In this document: in pieces, positions 1 through 7,288 of the stretch
How the letters are laid out: every line of letters starts with the position of its first letter
Position numbering within the stretch: the first letter of the stretch is position 1
DNA from: Elusimicrobiota bacterium
GTDB taxonomy: Bacteria > Elusimicrobiota > Elusimicrobia > UBA1565
Length of the DNA stretch: 64,000 nt
NCBI GenBank assembly: GCA_016212885.1
Contig: JACRDO010000095.1
Coordinates: 1-64,000, forward strand
Direction: 5' to 3'
Notes under the pieces: model-generated
Told to the model about the DNA's origin: nothing
Database searches by the model: none
What the model saw: only the letters and a program-made list of their open reading frames with translations
Made by a program: the position numbers and the translations under genes

Positions 1-12
1 AGCCCAAGAGCT

Positions 13-141
13 ATGAGCCATGAGCCGTGAGCTTGTCGTCAACGTTCCTCATGAGGTCGTGGCTCATGGCTCACCGCTCAGAGCTTCAAGAAATATGCGC
101 GCCGTATCCAGTGTCTTCCGATACAAATCTTCGCGGCGCGC
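13..141. repeat. Two inverted repeats upstream of the first gene
   Basis: GAGCCATGAGCC at 15-26 pairs perfectly with GGCTCATGGCTC at 61-72, and flanking wobble pairs extend the stem. A second hairpin pairs GCGCGCCG at 97-104 with CGGCGCGC at 134-141, with TATC/GATA inside. There is no T-tract, so these are not typical terminators. They may be dispersed repeats or mark the 3' end of a gene lying before the window. No coding sequence is supported in 1-196. Confidence 0.5.
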
Positions 142-183
142 AAAGAAACGACGGCTTAGTACTACAGCCGGCCGGGCCTATGG

Positions 184-189
184 TATCAT
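184..189 (+). promoter_or_regulatory. -10 box of a likely leaderless promoter
   Basis: TATCAT ends 7 bases before the ATG at 197, so transcription would start at or next to the start codon. The -35 region is weak. It is one of about twelve similar sites in the window. Confidence 0.4.
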
Positions 190-196
190 CCACCCG

Positions 197-1159
197 ATGT
201 CCGAACTGGTCGCCGCGCAGGCGTTCCTCGCCGCGGTCGCCGCGGTCTTCTACATCGAGGCCCGGCTGCTGCTGCACGCCTGGTTGCACAGGCGAGAGAA
301 GCCCCGGCCGCGCTTCTGGACGTCTTTGAGCGAGGCGGCGAGCCGGCGGCTGTGCCTCTTCTTCCACGCGGCCGCGGCACTCGGGGCGGGGTGCGTCCTC
401 TACGGGTTCCTCCTAGAGCCCTCTTGGATCGAGGTCAAGACTGTCCGGCTCTCATCGCCCAAGATCGCCCGGGCTTCCGGAACGATCCGGATCGTGCAGA
501 TTTCGGACTTCCATTCCGAGGCGAAGCCGCGCAATGAACCGCGCGCAGCCGGGATCGTCGACAGCCTCAAGCCGGACATCATCGCGGTCACCGGGGATTA
601 TCTCAACACCCCGGAAGGCCTCCCCGCGGCCCGGCGCCTGCTCTCATCCCTTCACGCCCCCTACGGCGTGTTCTGCGTGAGAGGGAACTACGACCTGATG
701 GTCCCAGCCCCCGGGCTCTTCGACGGCCTGCCTCTCCAGCATCTCGACAGGCGCGCCGCGCTCACGGATGTGCGCGGCACGAAGGTCCGCGTCCTCGGGC
801 TCGATCTCGAGTCAAGCCCGTATTTCAAGCGCCTGATGGCGAGCTCAGGGCCCTCTCCAGGCTATGACATCCTCCTCCATCACTTCTCGGACCTCGTCTA
901 CGAGGCCGATGAGGCCGGCATAGACCTCTACCTCTCCGGCCACACCCACGGGGGGCAGATCCGGCTCCCGCTCTACGGCGCGCTGGTGACCTTGGCGACC
1001 TTTGGGAAGCGTTTCGAGAACGGCCTGTATCAGGTCGGCCGGACCGCATTGTACGTCAACCGGGGGCTGGGCATGGAAGGCGGGCTAGCGCCCAGGGCGC
1101 GCTTCCTCTGCAGGCCGGAGATCACGGTGTTCGAGATCTCGACCGCCGAAAATCCATAG
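197..1159 (+). CDS. Membrane-anchored metallophosphoesterase, YkuE/YaeI-like
   Basis: This 320-residue protein has the calcineurin-like phosphoesterase motifs in order: QISDFH, a GDY metal-binding segment, RGNYD (the GNHD position) and the C-terminal SGHTHGGQ. Two N-terminal hydrophobic stretches (about residues 4-25 and 55-75) suggest a membrane anchor, as in YkuE/YaeI proteins, which hydrolyse phosphodiester or lipid-linked substrates with a dinuclear metal centre. The frame is open further upstream to 20, but that part crosses the hairpins and is not protein-like. ATG 197 is preferred because it precedes the first hydrophobic segment and lies 7 bases after a -10 box. The substrate cannot be told from sequence. 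Confidence 0.85.
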   Translation: MSELVAAQAFLAAVAAVFYIEARLLLHAWLHRREKPRPRFWTSLSEAASRRLCLFFHAAAALGAGCVLYGFLLEPSWIEVKTVRLSSPKIARASGTIRIVQISDFHSEAKPRNEPRAAGIVDSLKPDIIAVTGDYLNTPEGLPAARRLLSSLHAPYGVFCVRGNYDLMVPAPGLFDGLPLQHLDRRAALTDVRGTKVRVLGLDLESSPYFKRLMASSGPSPGYDILLHHFSDLVYEADEAGIDLYLSGHTHGGQIRLPLYGALVTLATFGKRFENGLYQVGRTALYVNRGLGMEGGLAPRARFLCRPEITVFEISTAENP

Positions 1160-1165
1160 GCTCGT

Positions 1166-1194
1166 TTGACCCATCAAGATAATCCTGCTAGAAT
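1166..1194 (+). promoter_or_regulatory. Sigma-70-type promoter for the VWA gene
   Basis: TTGACC (1166-1171), a 17-base spacer and TAGAAT (1189-1194) form a near-consensus promoter. The ATG at 1202 is only 7 bases after the -10 box, which implies a leaderless mRNA. Confidence 0.7.
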
Positions 1195-1201
1195 CGCCCG
1201 A

Positions 1202-2146
1202 ATGTTGATTCTTACCCTTTTAGCAGGCCTCTGCTTCCTGCCGTCCGCTCAGGCTTGGGCGGCCCAGGCCGAGCCCAAGGACACGGACCTCGTTCTCATC
1301 TTCGACGCGAGCGGCTCCATGAACGAGAGCGTCCAGGGCGGGCGCAAGCTCGACGTGGCGAAGGACGCGATGTGGAAGTTCGTGGACTCGCTTCCCAAGA
1401 ACGTCAACATCGGGCTCGTGGCCTTGGGGGGCTACTGCAGCGTGACCACCCTTCTGCCGGTCAAGAAATCCGCCCCGGCCGCCAGGCAGGAGCTCAAGAA
1501 GGCCATGGCGGGCCTCCAGGCCAACGGCAGCACCCCCATCGGCGGGGCCTTGGACCGGGCCGCGCAGCTCCTGGCCGCCTCCAAGAACAAGAAGCGCATC
1601 GTCGCGATGACGGACGGCGACGAGACCTGCTCCGGGCCCCAGCTCGCCGCGGCCTCGGACGCGGCGTGGCGCCAGGGCGTCAAGGTCTACGCGATCGGCT
1701 TCGCCTTCGGCAAGGAGCCCAGCCTCAACTTCCGCCGCATCGGCATCTACAAGGACGCCAACGACGAGAAGCAGCTCGCCTCCGTGTTCACGGACATCCG
1801 CAAGACGCTCGAGCGCGAGACCGGGAAGTTCGACGAATCCCAGTCGGCGCAGGCCGAGAAGCCGCCGGTTTCCTTCGTCGGCAGGATGGGCCGTTTCAAG
1901 CCCTCCGGCGGGGAGAGGGCGGGCAGGCTGTTCACCAGCCTCCAGCTCAGCTCTTCCTTCGAGCGCCGTTTCGACGAGAATGACCGCTTCAAGGTGCTCG
2001 AGCACGGCTACGACGTGAAGTTCAACGAGGCCGACTTCAAAGCGGAGAAAGCCGAGGTGCTGAGGGTGAGGCTGGAGGAGAAGCTCAATTTCCAGTTCAG
2101 CGGGGCGGAAGGCTTCGTATTCGCCGACGACGTGGTGATTGAATAA
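1202..2146 (+). CDS. Secreted VWA-domain protein
   Basis: A signal peptide (residues 1-20, ending near AWA) precedes a von Willebrand A domain with a complete MIDAS: DASGSM at residue 35, the Thr of STPIGGAL and the TDGDE motif. The remaining 130 residues have no recognised domain. ATG 1202 is chosen because it starts the signal peptide and sits at the predicted transcription start; the upstream TTG at 1166 is part of the -35 box. The gene is followed after 15 bases by pspA and probably shares its transcript. VWA domains of this kind bind protein partners through a metal ion, so a scaffolding role at the envelope next to PspA is inferred. Confidence 0.85.
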   Translation: MLILTLLAGLCFLPSAQAWAAQAEPKDTDLVLIFDASGSMNESVQGGRKLDVAKDAMWKFVDSLPKNVNIGLVALGGYCSVTTLLPVKKSAPAARQELKKAMAGLQANGSTPIGGALDRAAQLLAASKNKKRIVAMTDGDETCSGPQLAAASDAAWRQGVKVYAIGFAFGKEPSLNFRRIGIYKDANDEKQLASVFTDIRKTLERETGKFDESQSAQAEKPPVSFVGRMGRFKPSGGERAGRLFTSLQLSSSFERRFDENDRFKVLEHGYDVKFNEADFKAEKAEVLRVRLEEKLNFQFSGAEGFVFADDVVIE

Positions 2147-2161
2147 GTATCAGGAGGGCTT

Positions 2162-2911
2162 ATGTGGCAGAGATTCATGCGGGTGGTGCGTTCCTTCGTC
2201 GGCTTCTTCATCAGCACGATGGAGGATCCCAAGCTGATCCTTGAGCAGACGGTGCGGGACATGCAGGACAAGATTCCGGTCATGAACCAGGGCCTGGCCA
2301 AGGCCCGGGGCGGCATCATCATGATCGAGGGCGAGATCAAGCAGTACGAGCGGGAGATCAGCCTGCTGACCGCCAAGGTCAAGGCCTGCGTCATCGGCAA
2401 GGACGCCAGCCTCGGCGGGCAGTACGCCATCCGCCTCAAGAAGACCCAGGAAGCCCTGGCCCGCGACAAGGAGCAGCTCGCCGCGGCCAAGGCCGGCTAC
2501 GAGTCCCTGCTCAAGATGAAGGAGAAGTTCATGCGCGAGATGAAGGCCAAGACCGACGAGGCCATGGCCGCCATCCGCGACGCGGAGGCTTCCAAGTGGA
2601 AATCGGAGCTCGCCGACACCTTCGAGCAGTTCGAGGTGGCCGGCACCGACGCCACCTACGACGAGATGGTCGGAAAGCTGCGCCAGAAATTGGCAGAGGC
2701 GGAGGGCCGCCTCGCCATGGCAGCTGAGAGCGTGGACCAGAAGGCCATCGCGATCGACGAGCAGGCGGAGGCCCTGGAAGGGCAGGAGCTGTTCAAGAAT
2801 TTCCAGATGGAGATGGGCATCACGGACGCCGGCTCCGGCGCCGCGGAGGATAAGAAGGAAGAAGCCAAAAAGACCATCGGCGCAAAAGAAGCCCAGAAGG
2901 ACCAAGCTTGA
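2162..2911 (+). CDS. pspA: PspA/IM30 family membrane-stress protein
   Basis: The 249-residue protein is a PspA/IM30 (ESCRT-III-like) protein. It has an N-terminal amphipathic helix (MWQRFMRVVRSFVGFF), then the conserved MEDPKLILEQTVRDMQ segment and long coiled coils with the AGTDATYDEM hinge. Family members polymerise on damaged inner membrane and prevent proton leakage. An AGGAGG Shine-Dalgarno site lies just upstream. The C-terminal tail is charged and slightly longer than in E. coli PspA (222 residues). There is no pspBC or pspF nearby. Instead it neighbours a VWA protein and an ABC/AAA+ cluster, which suggests a different stress-response wiring. Confidence 0.93.
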   Translation: MWQRFMRVVRSFVGFFISTMEDPKLILEQTVRDMQDKIPVMNQGLAKARGGIIMIEGEIKQYEREISLLTAKVKACVIGKDASLGGQYAIRLKKTQEALARDKEQLAAAKAGYESLLKMKEKFMREMKAKTDEAMAAIRDAEASKWKSELADTFEQFEVAGTDATYDEMVGKLRQKLAEAEGRLAMAAESVDQKAIAIDEQAEALEGQELFKNFQMEMGITDAGSGAAEDKKEEAKKTIGAKEAQKDQA

Positions 2912-2919
2912 TTCAGGAG

Positions 2920-2973
2920 ACCCCCTCACGACAGCCGCGCATCCGTTTTCCACTTAGCGGCGAGGGGGTTTTC
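2920..2973 (+). terminator. Stem-loop terminator after pspA
   Basis: ACCCCCTC (2920-2927) pairs with GAGGGGGT (2962-2969), with an inner GCCGC/GCGGC stem (2934-2938 and 2957-2961), followed by TTTTC. The T-tract is short, so some read-through into the downstream operon is possible. Confidence 0.55.
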
Positions 2974-3012
2974 GGGGGTAATGGAGGCGTTGTTTAGCAG
3001 GAGGCAAAAGAC

Positions 3013-4704
3013 ATGGAATTGAAACTCGGCGGAAAGATCGCTCTGCTTTTGGTGGTCCTGGCCTTGGGCCTGGGCGCCCTCTACAAGTTCGGGCTCATCA
3101 AGAAGGGCATGCTCCCCATGGGGGCGTCCATCAACAAGGACACCCTCGACAAGATCCGCAAGGGCGAGGAGACCCCCACCACGGCCAAGAACTACTCCTT
3201 CGTGGCCAAGCAGTCCATCACCGAGGTCAAGGGCACGAGCAGCTATAAGTTCGAGAACAACACCGTGGTCTTCCCGATCAACATCTGGGGCGGCTGGGCG
3301 CCCATCATCGCCGCCAACAACGGCTTCGGCCCGAACAAGGACTCCGTCTTCTTCAAGAACTACGGCTTCCTGGTGGACCTCAAGCTCATCGACGACCCGG
3401 TGGCCGCGCGCGACGCCTTCGCCTCCGGCCAGTCCCACGTCCTCTGGGGGACCCTCGACATGATCGCCCTCTTCGCCCCGGGGCTCTCCAGGGACTCCAG
3501 GACCATGCCCATCGTCTTCCAGCAGATCGACTGGTCGAACGGCGGGGACGGCATCGCGGTCCGCGCGCACATCAACGAGGCGAAGGACCTGCGCGGCAGG
3601 ACCATCGTGCTCGCGCAGAACTCGCCCTCGCACTACTACATCCTAAGCGTCCTCACCGACGCCGGCATCCAGCCCTCCGAGGTCAACTTCAGGTTCACCG
3701 CCACGGCCTTCGAGGCGGCCAAGGCCTTCGTGGACAACCAGGACATCGACGCCTGCGTCTCCTGGGCGCCCGACATCTACAACATCGTCGACGAGAAGTA
3801 CGGCGGCAAGAAGGGCGGCGTGGCCGGGGCGCGGCTGCTCACGACCACGCGGGACGCCTCCGAGCTCATCGCCGACGTCTGGGCCGCGCGCGCGGACTTC
3901 GCCCGCGACCACCGCGAGATCATCAAGGGCCTGGTGGCCGGCATCTTCAAGGGCTACGACATCGCCAAGGCCAACCCGGACAAGGTCGCGGCCCTCATGG
4001 CCAAGGGCTACGGCGTCTCGGCGGAGGAGGCGAAGGGCATGATGGGAGACGCCCACCAGACCAACTTCGCCGAGAACAAGAAGTTCTTCCTCGTCAAGGA
4101 CAACCCCGCGAACTTCGCCCGCACCTGGGCAGCTGCGAGCTACGTCTACAAGGCCTACGGGGCCATCGGCACCCCCGCTCACGCCGAGGAGATCGTGGAC
4201 ACCTCGGTTTTAGACGAGCTCGAAGGCCAGTTCCCCGGCCACAAGGACGAATATATCCCGACCTTCAACAAGGTCAACATCTCCCGCATGAAGCTCGAGA
4301 GCACGCCCATCCTCACCAAGGCCGTCATGATCCAGTTCCCGCCCAACCGCTGGGACCTAGACCGGAGCTACGACCGCACCATCGACAACACGCTGGAGGA
4401 GGTCGCCAAGCTCGCCGGCAAGTTCGCCGCGGCCCGCGTCATGATCGAGGGCAACGTGGACACGAGCCGCAAGATCGAGTTCCAGCGCGAGGGCCCGCGG
4501 GTCTTCAAGGAGATGTCGCTCGCGGTGCAGGAGCTCAGCGAGCGGCGCGCGGAATCCGTCCGGCAGGCGATCGTGGTGAGGTACAAGTTCAACCCGAACA
4601 AGCTCACGGTCATCGGCAACGGCTGGGAGAACCCCGCCTCCCTGAACGACCACGCGAAGAACCGGCGGGTGGAGATCAAGGTCTATCCGCCCGAGGCCGA
4701 ATAG
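3013..4704 (+). CDS. ABC substrate-binding protein fused to an OmpA-like domain
   Basis: The 563-residue protein begins with a hydrophobic anchor (about residues 7-27) without a lipobox. A NMT1/SsuA/TauA-type periplasmic binding domain follows (about 75-420; IWGGWAPIIAANNG, VLWGTLDMIALF, VSWAPDIYN). The C-terminal domain (about 430-563) has the OmpA-like peptidoglycan-binding pattern and ends ..HAKNRRVEIKVYP. A strong AGGAGG site precedes ATG 3013. The fusion should tether a solute receptor to the cell wall beside its ABC transporter, encoded immediately downstream. The OmpA GHTD-type motif is degenerate (EGNVDTS), so wall binding is not certain. The ligand is unknown; sulfonate- or thiamine-precursor-like receptors are the nearest relatives by motif. 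Confidence 0.85.
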   Translation: MELKLGGKIALLLVVLALGLGALYKFGLIKKGMLPMGASINKDTLDKIRKGEETPTTAKNYSFVAKQSITEVKGTSSYKFENNTVVFPINIWGGWAPIIAANNGFGPNKDSVFFKNYGFLVDLKLIDDPVAARDAFASGQSHVLWGTLDMIALFAPGLSRDSRTMPIVFQQIDWSNGGDGIAVRAHINEAKDLRGRTIVLAQNSPSHYYILSVLTDAGIQPSEVNFRFTATAFEAAKAFVDNQDIDACVSWAPDIYNIVDEKYGGKKGGVAGARLLTTTRDASELIADVWAARADFARDHREIIKGLVAGIFKGYDIAKANPDKVAALMAKGYGVSAEEAKGMMGDAHQTNFAENKKFFLVKDNPANFARTWAAASYVYKAYGAIGTPAHAEEIVDTSVLDELEGQFPGHKDEYIPTFNKVNISRMKLESTPILTKAVMIQFPPNRWDLDRSYDRTIDNTLEEVAKLAGKFAAARVMIEGNVDTSRKIEFQREGPRVFKEMSLAVQELSERRAESVRQAIVVRYKFNPNKLTVIGNGWENPASLNDHAKNRRVEIKVYPPEAE

Positions 4705-4713
4705 GGGCGAAGC

Positions 4714-5532
4714 TTGACCCTCAAGGAAACCTTCAAGATCCGGGCGGAGAGCCTGCGCCGGCGCAGGTTCCTGCTGGGGTTCGCGAGCGTCTTCTCGGCG
4801 CTGTTCATCTGGTGGCTGCTCACAACCGGCTCCCAGGTCGAGACCCGCATCCTCAGCCCCCAGATCCTGCCCAACCCGCTCGAGGTCCTGAGCTCGTTTA
4901 AGGCGCTCATCGCGGAACGGGGCCTGCTCATGGGCATCGGCTACAGCTTCTTCCGCACGACCGTGGGCTTCATGATCGCGGTCGCCGTGGCCGTCCCGCT
5001 GGGCATCCTGATGGCGTCATTTACGCCGGTGAGGGAGTTCTTCCGGCCGTTGTCCACGATCGGGGGCTACGTCCCGATCGCGGTGCTGGTCCCACTCACG
5101 CTGTCCTGGTTCGGCCTGGGCGAGAAGCAGAAGTACATCTTTCTCGCCATGGCCACCTTCGTGCTGCTGCTGCCGCTCGTCGTCAGCGCCATGGACCGGG
5201 TGGATGAGGTCTACCTGCAGACCGCCTATACCCTCGGCGCGACGCGGAGGCAGGCCATCCTGGAAGTGCTCTTGCCCATCGCGCTCGTCGACATCTACGA
5301 CGGCCTCTGCCTGACCTACGGGGTCGGCTGGGGCTACATCATCATGGCGGAGGTCATCGACGCGAAGTACGGCCTGGGCAGCCTCATCATCAGCTCGCAG
5401 AGGCGCGGGCCCTACGAGCACGTCTACGCGGTCCTCATCGTCATCGTGCTCATCAGCGTCCTGATCAACTGGACATTGAATGCGGTGGGCGGCTGGCTCT
5501 TCCCTTATCGGGAAACGGGGAGCGGGCGATGA
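4714..5532 (+). CDS. ABC transporter permease, SsuC/TauC type
   Basis: This 272-residue protein has about six hydrophobic segments and the binding-protein-dependent transport signature around [20 protein letters not shown] (the EAA loop contacting the ATPase). It starts at TTG 4714, nine bases after the receptor gene's stop, with a GGGGCGA-like site. It overlaps the ATPase gene by four bases, as expected for a co-translated transporter. Family members import sulfonates, nitrate, aliphatic amides or thiamine precursors; the substrate here is not determined. Confidence 0.9.
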   Translation: MTLKETFKIRAESLRRRRFLLGFASVFSALFIWWLLTTGSQVETRILSPQILPNPLEVLSSFKALIAERGLLMGIGYSFFRTTVGFMIAVAVAVPLGILMASFTPVREFFRPLSTIGGYVPIAVLVPLTLSWFGLGEKQKYIFLAMATFVLLLPLVVSAMDRVDEVYLQTAYTLGATRRQAILEVLLPIALVDIYDGLCLTYGVGWGYIIMAEVIDAKYGLGSLIISSQRRGPYEHVYAVLIVIVLISVLINWTLNAVGGWLFPYRETGSGR

Positions 5533-6449
5533 GCGGCCCCGGCGGCGAGAGCATGGACGAAAAATCCGAGAAGCCCCAGCCCGCGCCTGCCGCGCCCAAG
5601 CTAGCCGCTTCCTCCGGAAGCGCCGACGCGGCAGGCGCGGGGCGAGAGGAGAACGACTCGCGCCCCGTCATCGACTGCCGCGGCGTCACCAAGATCTTCA
5701 AAGACCCCCGCACGGGCAAGGACTTCATCGCCCTCGAAGACGTCTCCTTCGTCATCGACGACATCCCGGACACCGGGGAGCTCATCACCATCCTCGGGCC
5801 CTCCGGCTGCGGCAAGAGCACGCTCCTCAACATCATCGCGGGTTTGGGTCCCCATTACCCGCCCACTAAGGGCGAGATACTCATGAAAGGCCGGCCCATC
5901 GCCGGGCCGGGCTCGGAGCGCGGCATGGTGTTCCAGAGCTACTCCTCCTTCCCCTGCTACACGATCCTCGAGAACGTGGCCTTCGGCCTGAAGCTCAAGG
6001 GCGTTCCCGAAAAAGAGCGGGAGGGCATCGCAGCTGAGTGGATCAAGAAGGTCGAGCTCTCCGGGTTCGAGAAGAAGTACCCCAAGGAGCTCTCCGGAGG
6101 CATGCGCCAGCGCGTGGCCCTCGCTCGGACCTTGGCCGTCAAGCCTCGCATCATCCTGATGGACGAGCCCTTCGGGGCGCTCGACCGGATCACCCGCTGG
6201 GACATGCAGGATTTGCTCGTCGAGCTCTGGAGGGAGATCGAGGCCACGGTCTTCCTGGTCACCCACGACATCCCGGAGGCCGTCTTCCTGGGCGACCGGG
6301 TCTTCCTGATGAGCCCGAACCCGGGACGCCTCCTCGAGATCATCAAGCTGCCGAGGCCGACCGAGAAGGCCGCGCACATGCAGAGGACGGCGAAGTTCGC
6401 GGAGATCGTCAACGAGATCAGCCGCAAGGTCGAGGCCATCCGCCAATAA
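5529..6449 (+). CDS. ABC transporter ATPase, SsuB/TauB type
   Basis: A complete nucleotide-binding domain is present: Walker [10 protein letters not shown] (near residue 90), Q-loop FQSYSSF, signature LSGGMRQR (near 187), Walker [10 protein letters not shown] and H-loop THDI. It powers the neighbouring permease. The first 45 residues are a non-conserved Ala/Pro/Ser-rich tail encoded partly by a 62-bp palindrome (5580-5641), so the N-terminus is unusual. The gene overlaps the permease by 4 bases, and its TAA shares a base with the next ATG. Confidence 0.92.
   Translation: MSGPGGESMDEKSEKPQPAPAAPKLAASSGSADAAGAGREENDSRPVIDCRGVTKIFKDPRTGKDFIALEDVSFVIDDIPDTGELITILGPSGCGKSTLLNIIAGLGPHYPPTKGEILMKGRPIAGPGSERGMVFQSYSSFPCYTILENVAFGLKLKGVPEKEREGIAAEWIKKVELSGFEKKYPKELSGGMRQRVALARTLAVKPRIILMDEPFGALDRITRWDMQDLLVELWREIEATVFLVTHDIPEAVFLGDRVFLMSPNPGRLLEIIKLPRPTEKAAHMQRTAKFAEIVNEISRKVEAIRQ
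5580..5641. repeat. Nested palindrome inside the ABC ATPase gene
   Basis: CCCGCGCCTGCCGCG (5580-5594) and CGCGGCAGGCGCGGG (5627-5641) are perfect 15-base inverted repeats. They enclose a second hairpin, CGCTTCC/GGAAGCG (5606-5612 and 5616-5622). The segment encodes only the Ala/Ser-rich N-terminal tail before the conserved domain, so it may be another in-frame palindromic insertion. Confidence 0.6.
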
Positions 6450-7288
6450 TGGCTGAGAAGACCAGCTACGTCAAAGAAGCCTTCAAGCGCCAGGAAAACC
6501 TGATCGCCCTGGCCGGCTTCGCCGCCGCCGGCGCCTTGTTCAACCCCGGCTTCCTGTTCCTTGGAGGGGCCATCGAGGTCGTCTACCTCTGGATGGTCGC
6601 GGGCAATCCGAGGTTCAAGCGCGTCGTGGACTCGGAGAAGAACCGAAGCAGCCTGCTCCTGGGCCAGAACGAGCGGGTGCGCATGCTCTCCACGCTGCCG
6701 GAAGCCGAGCGCGAGAGATACCTTGCCCTGGCGGACATCCGTCAGCGGGTCTACGACTCCTGGCAGTCGCGCGACTCCGTCACGCAGAGCCTGCTCCAGC
6801 CCAGCGTGGACAAGCTCGACTACCTCCTCGACACCTTCCTGCGCGCCCAGCTGACCCTCCAGCGCATGCGCGAGCATCTCTCAGGCAGCGACTTTGGGGA
6901 CCTCGAGAAGCAGGCCAAGATGCTCGAAACCGAGATCGCTCAGCGCCGCCTGCCGGACAAGCTCACGGAGGTGAAGTCCAAGAACCTGGAGATCCTCAAG
7001 CAGCGCATCGCGCGCCTCAAGAAACTGCAGGAGGACATCGCCGTGGTGCGCACCCAGCTCGACACGCTCGAGAACGCGATCCGCTTCGTCAACGACCAGA
7101 CGGTCTCCCTGAGCGACCCCCAGCAGATCACCAACGAGATCGACCGCGTCGCCTCGGAGGTGGGGGCGACCGAGAAATCCATCCAGGACGTCGAGTCGTT
7201 CCTGGGAACCCAGCAGGAGACCGACGAGAAGCGCATCGGCGAGATCCGCGCGGAGCAGCGCCAGGCGGAGGGGGAGCGCCCGGGATGA
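6449..7288 (+). CDS. Membrane-anchored coiled-coil protein of the PspA/ABC/AAA cluster
   Basis: The 279-residue protein has a hydrophobic hairpin near the N-terminus (about residues 15-50, ALAGFAAAGALFNPGFLFLGG) and then long helices predicted as coiled coil to the C-terminus. No named family was recognised. The ATG at 6449 overlaps the TAA of the ATPase gene, and the end overlaps the AAA+ gene by 4 bases. Such tight packing implies co-translation. A structural or adaptor role linking the transporter or membrane to the AAA+ ATPase is inferred only from context. Confidence 0.8.
   Translation: MAEKTSYVKEAFKRQENLIALAGFAAAGALFNPGFLFLGGAIEVVYLWMVAGNPRFKRVVDSEKNRSSLLLGQNERVRMLSTLPEAERERYLALADIRQRVYDSWQSRDSVTQSLLQPSVDKLDYLLDTFLRAQLTLQRMREHLSGSDFGDLEKQAKMLETEIAQRRLPDKLTEVKSKNLEILKQRIARLKKLQEDIAVVRTQLDTLENAIRFVNDQTVSLSDPQQITNEIDRVASEVGATEKSIQDVESFLGTQQETDEKRIGEIRAEQRQAEGERPG

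Noticed and set aside
1220-2005. Long minus-strand open frame opposite the VWA gene
   Set aside because: It is a GC-rich antisense shadow with Leu/Gly/Arg bias and no recognisable domain; the plus strand has a clear VWA domain and promoter.
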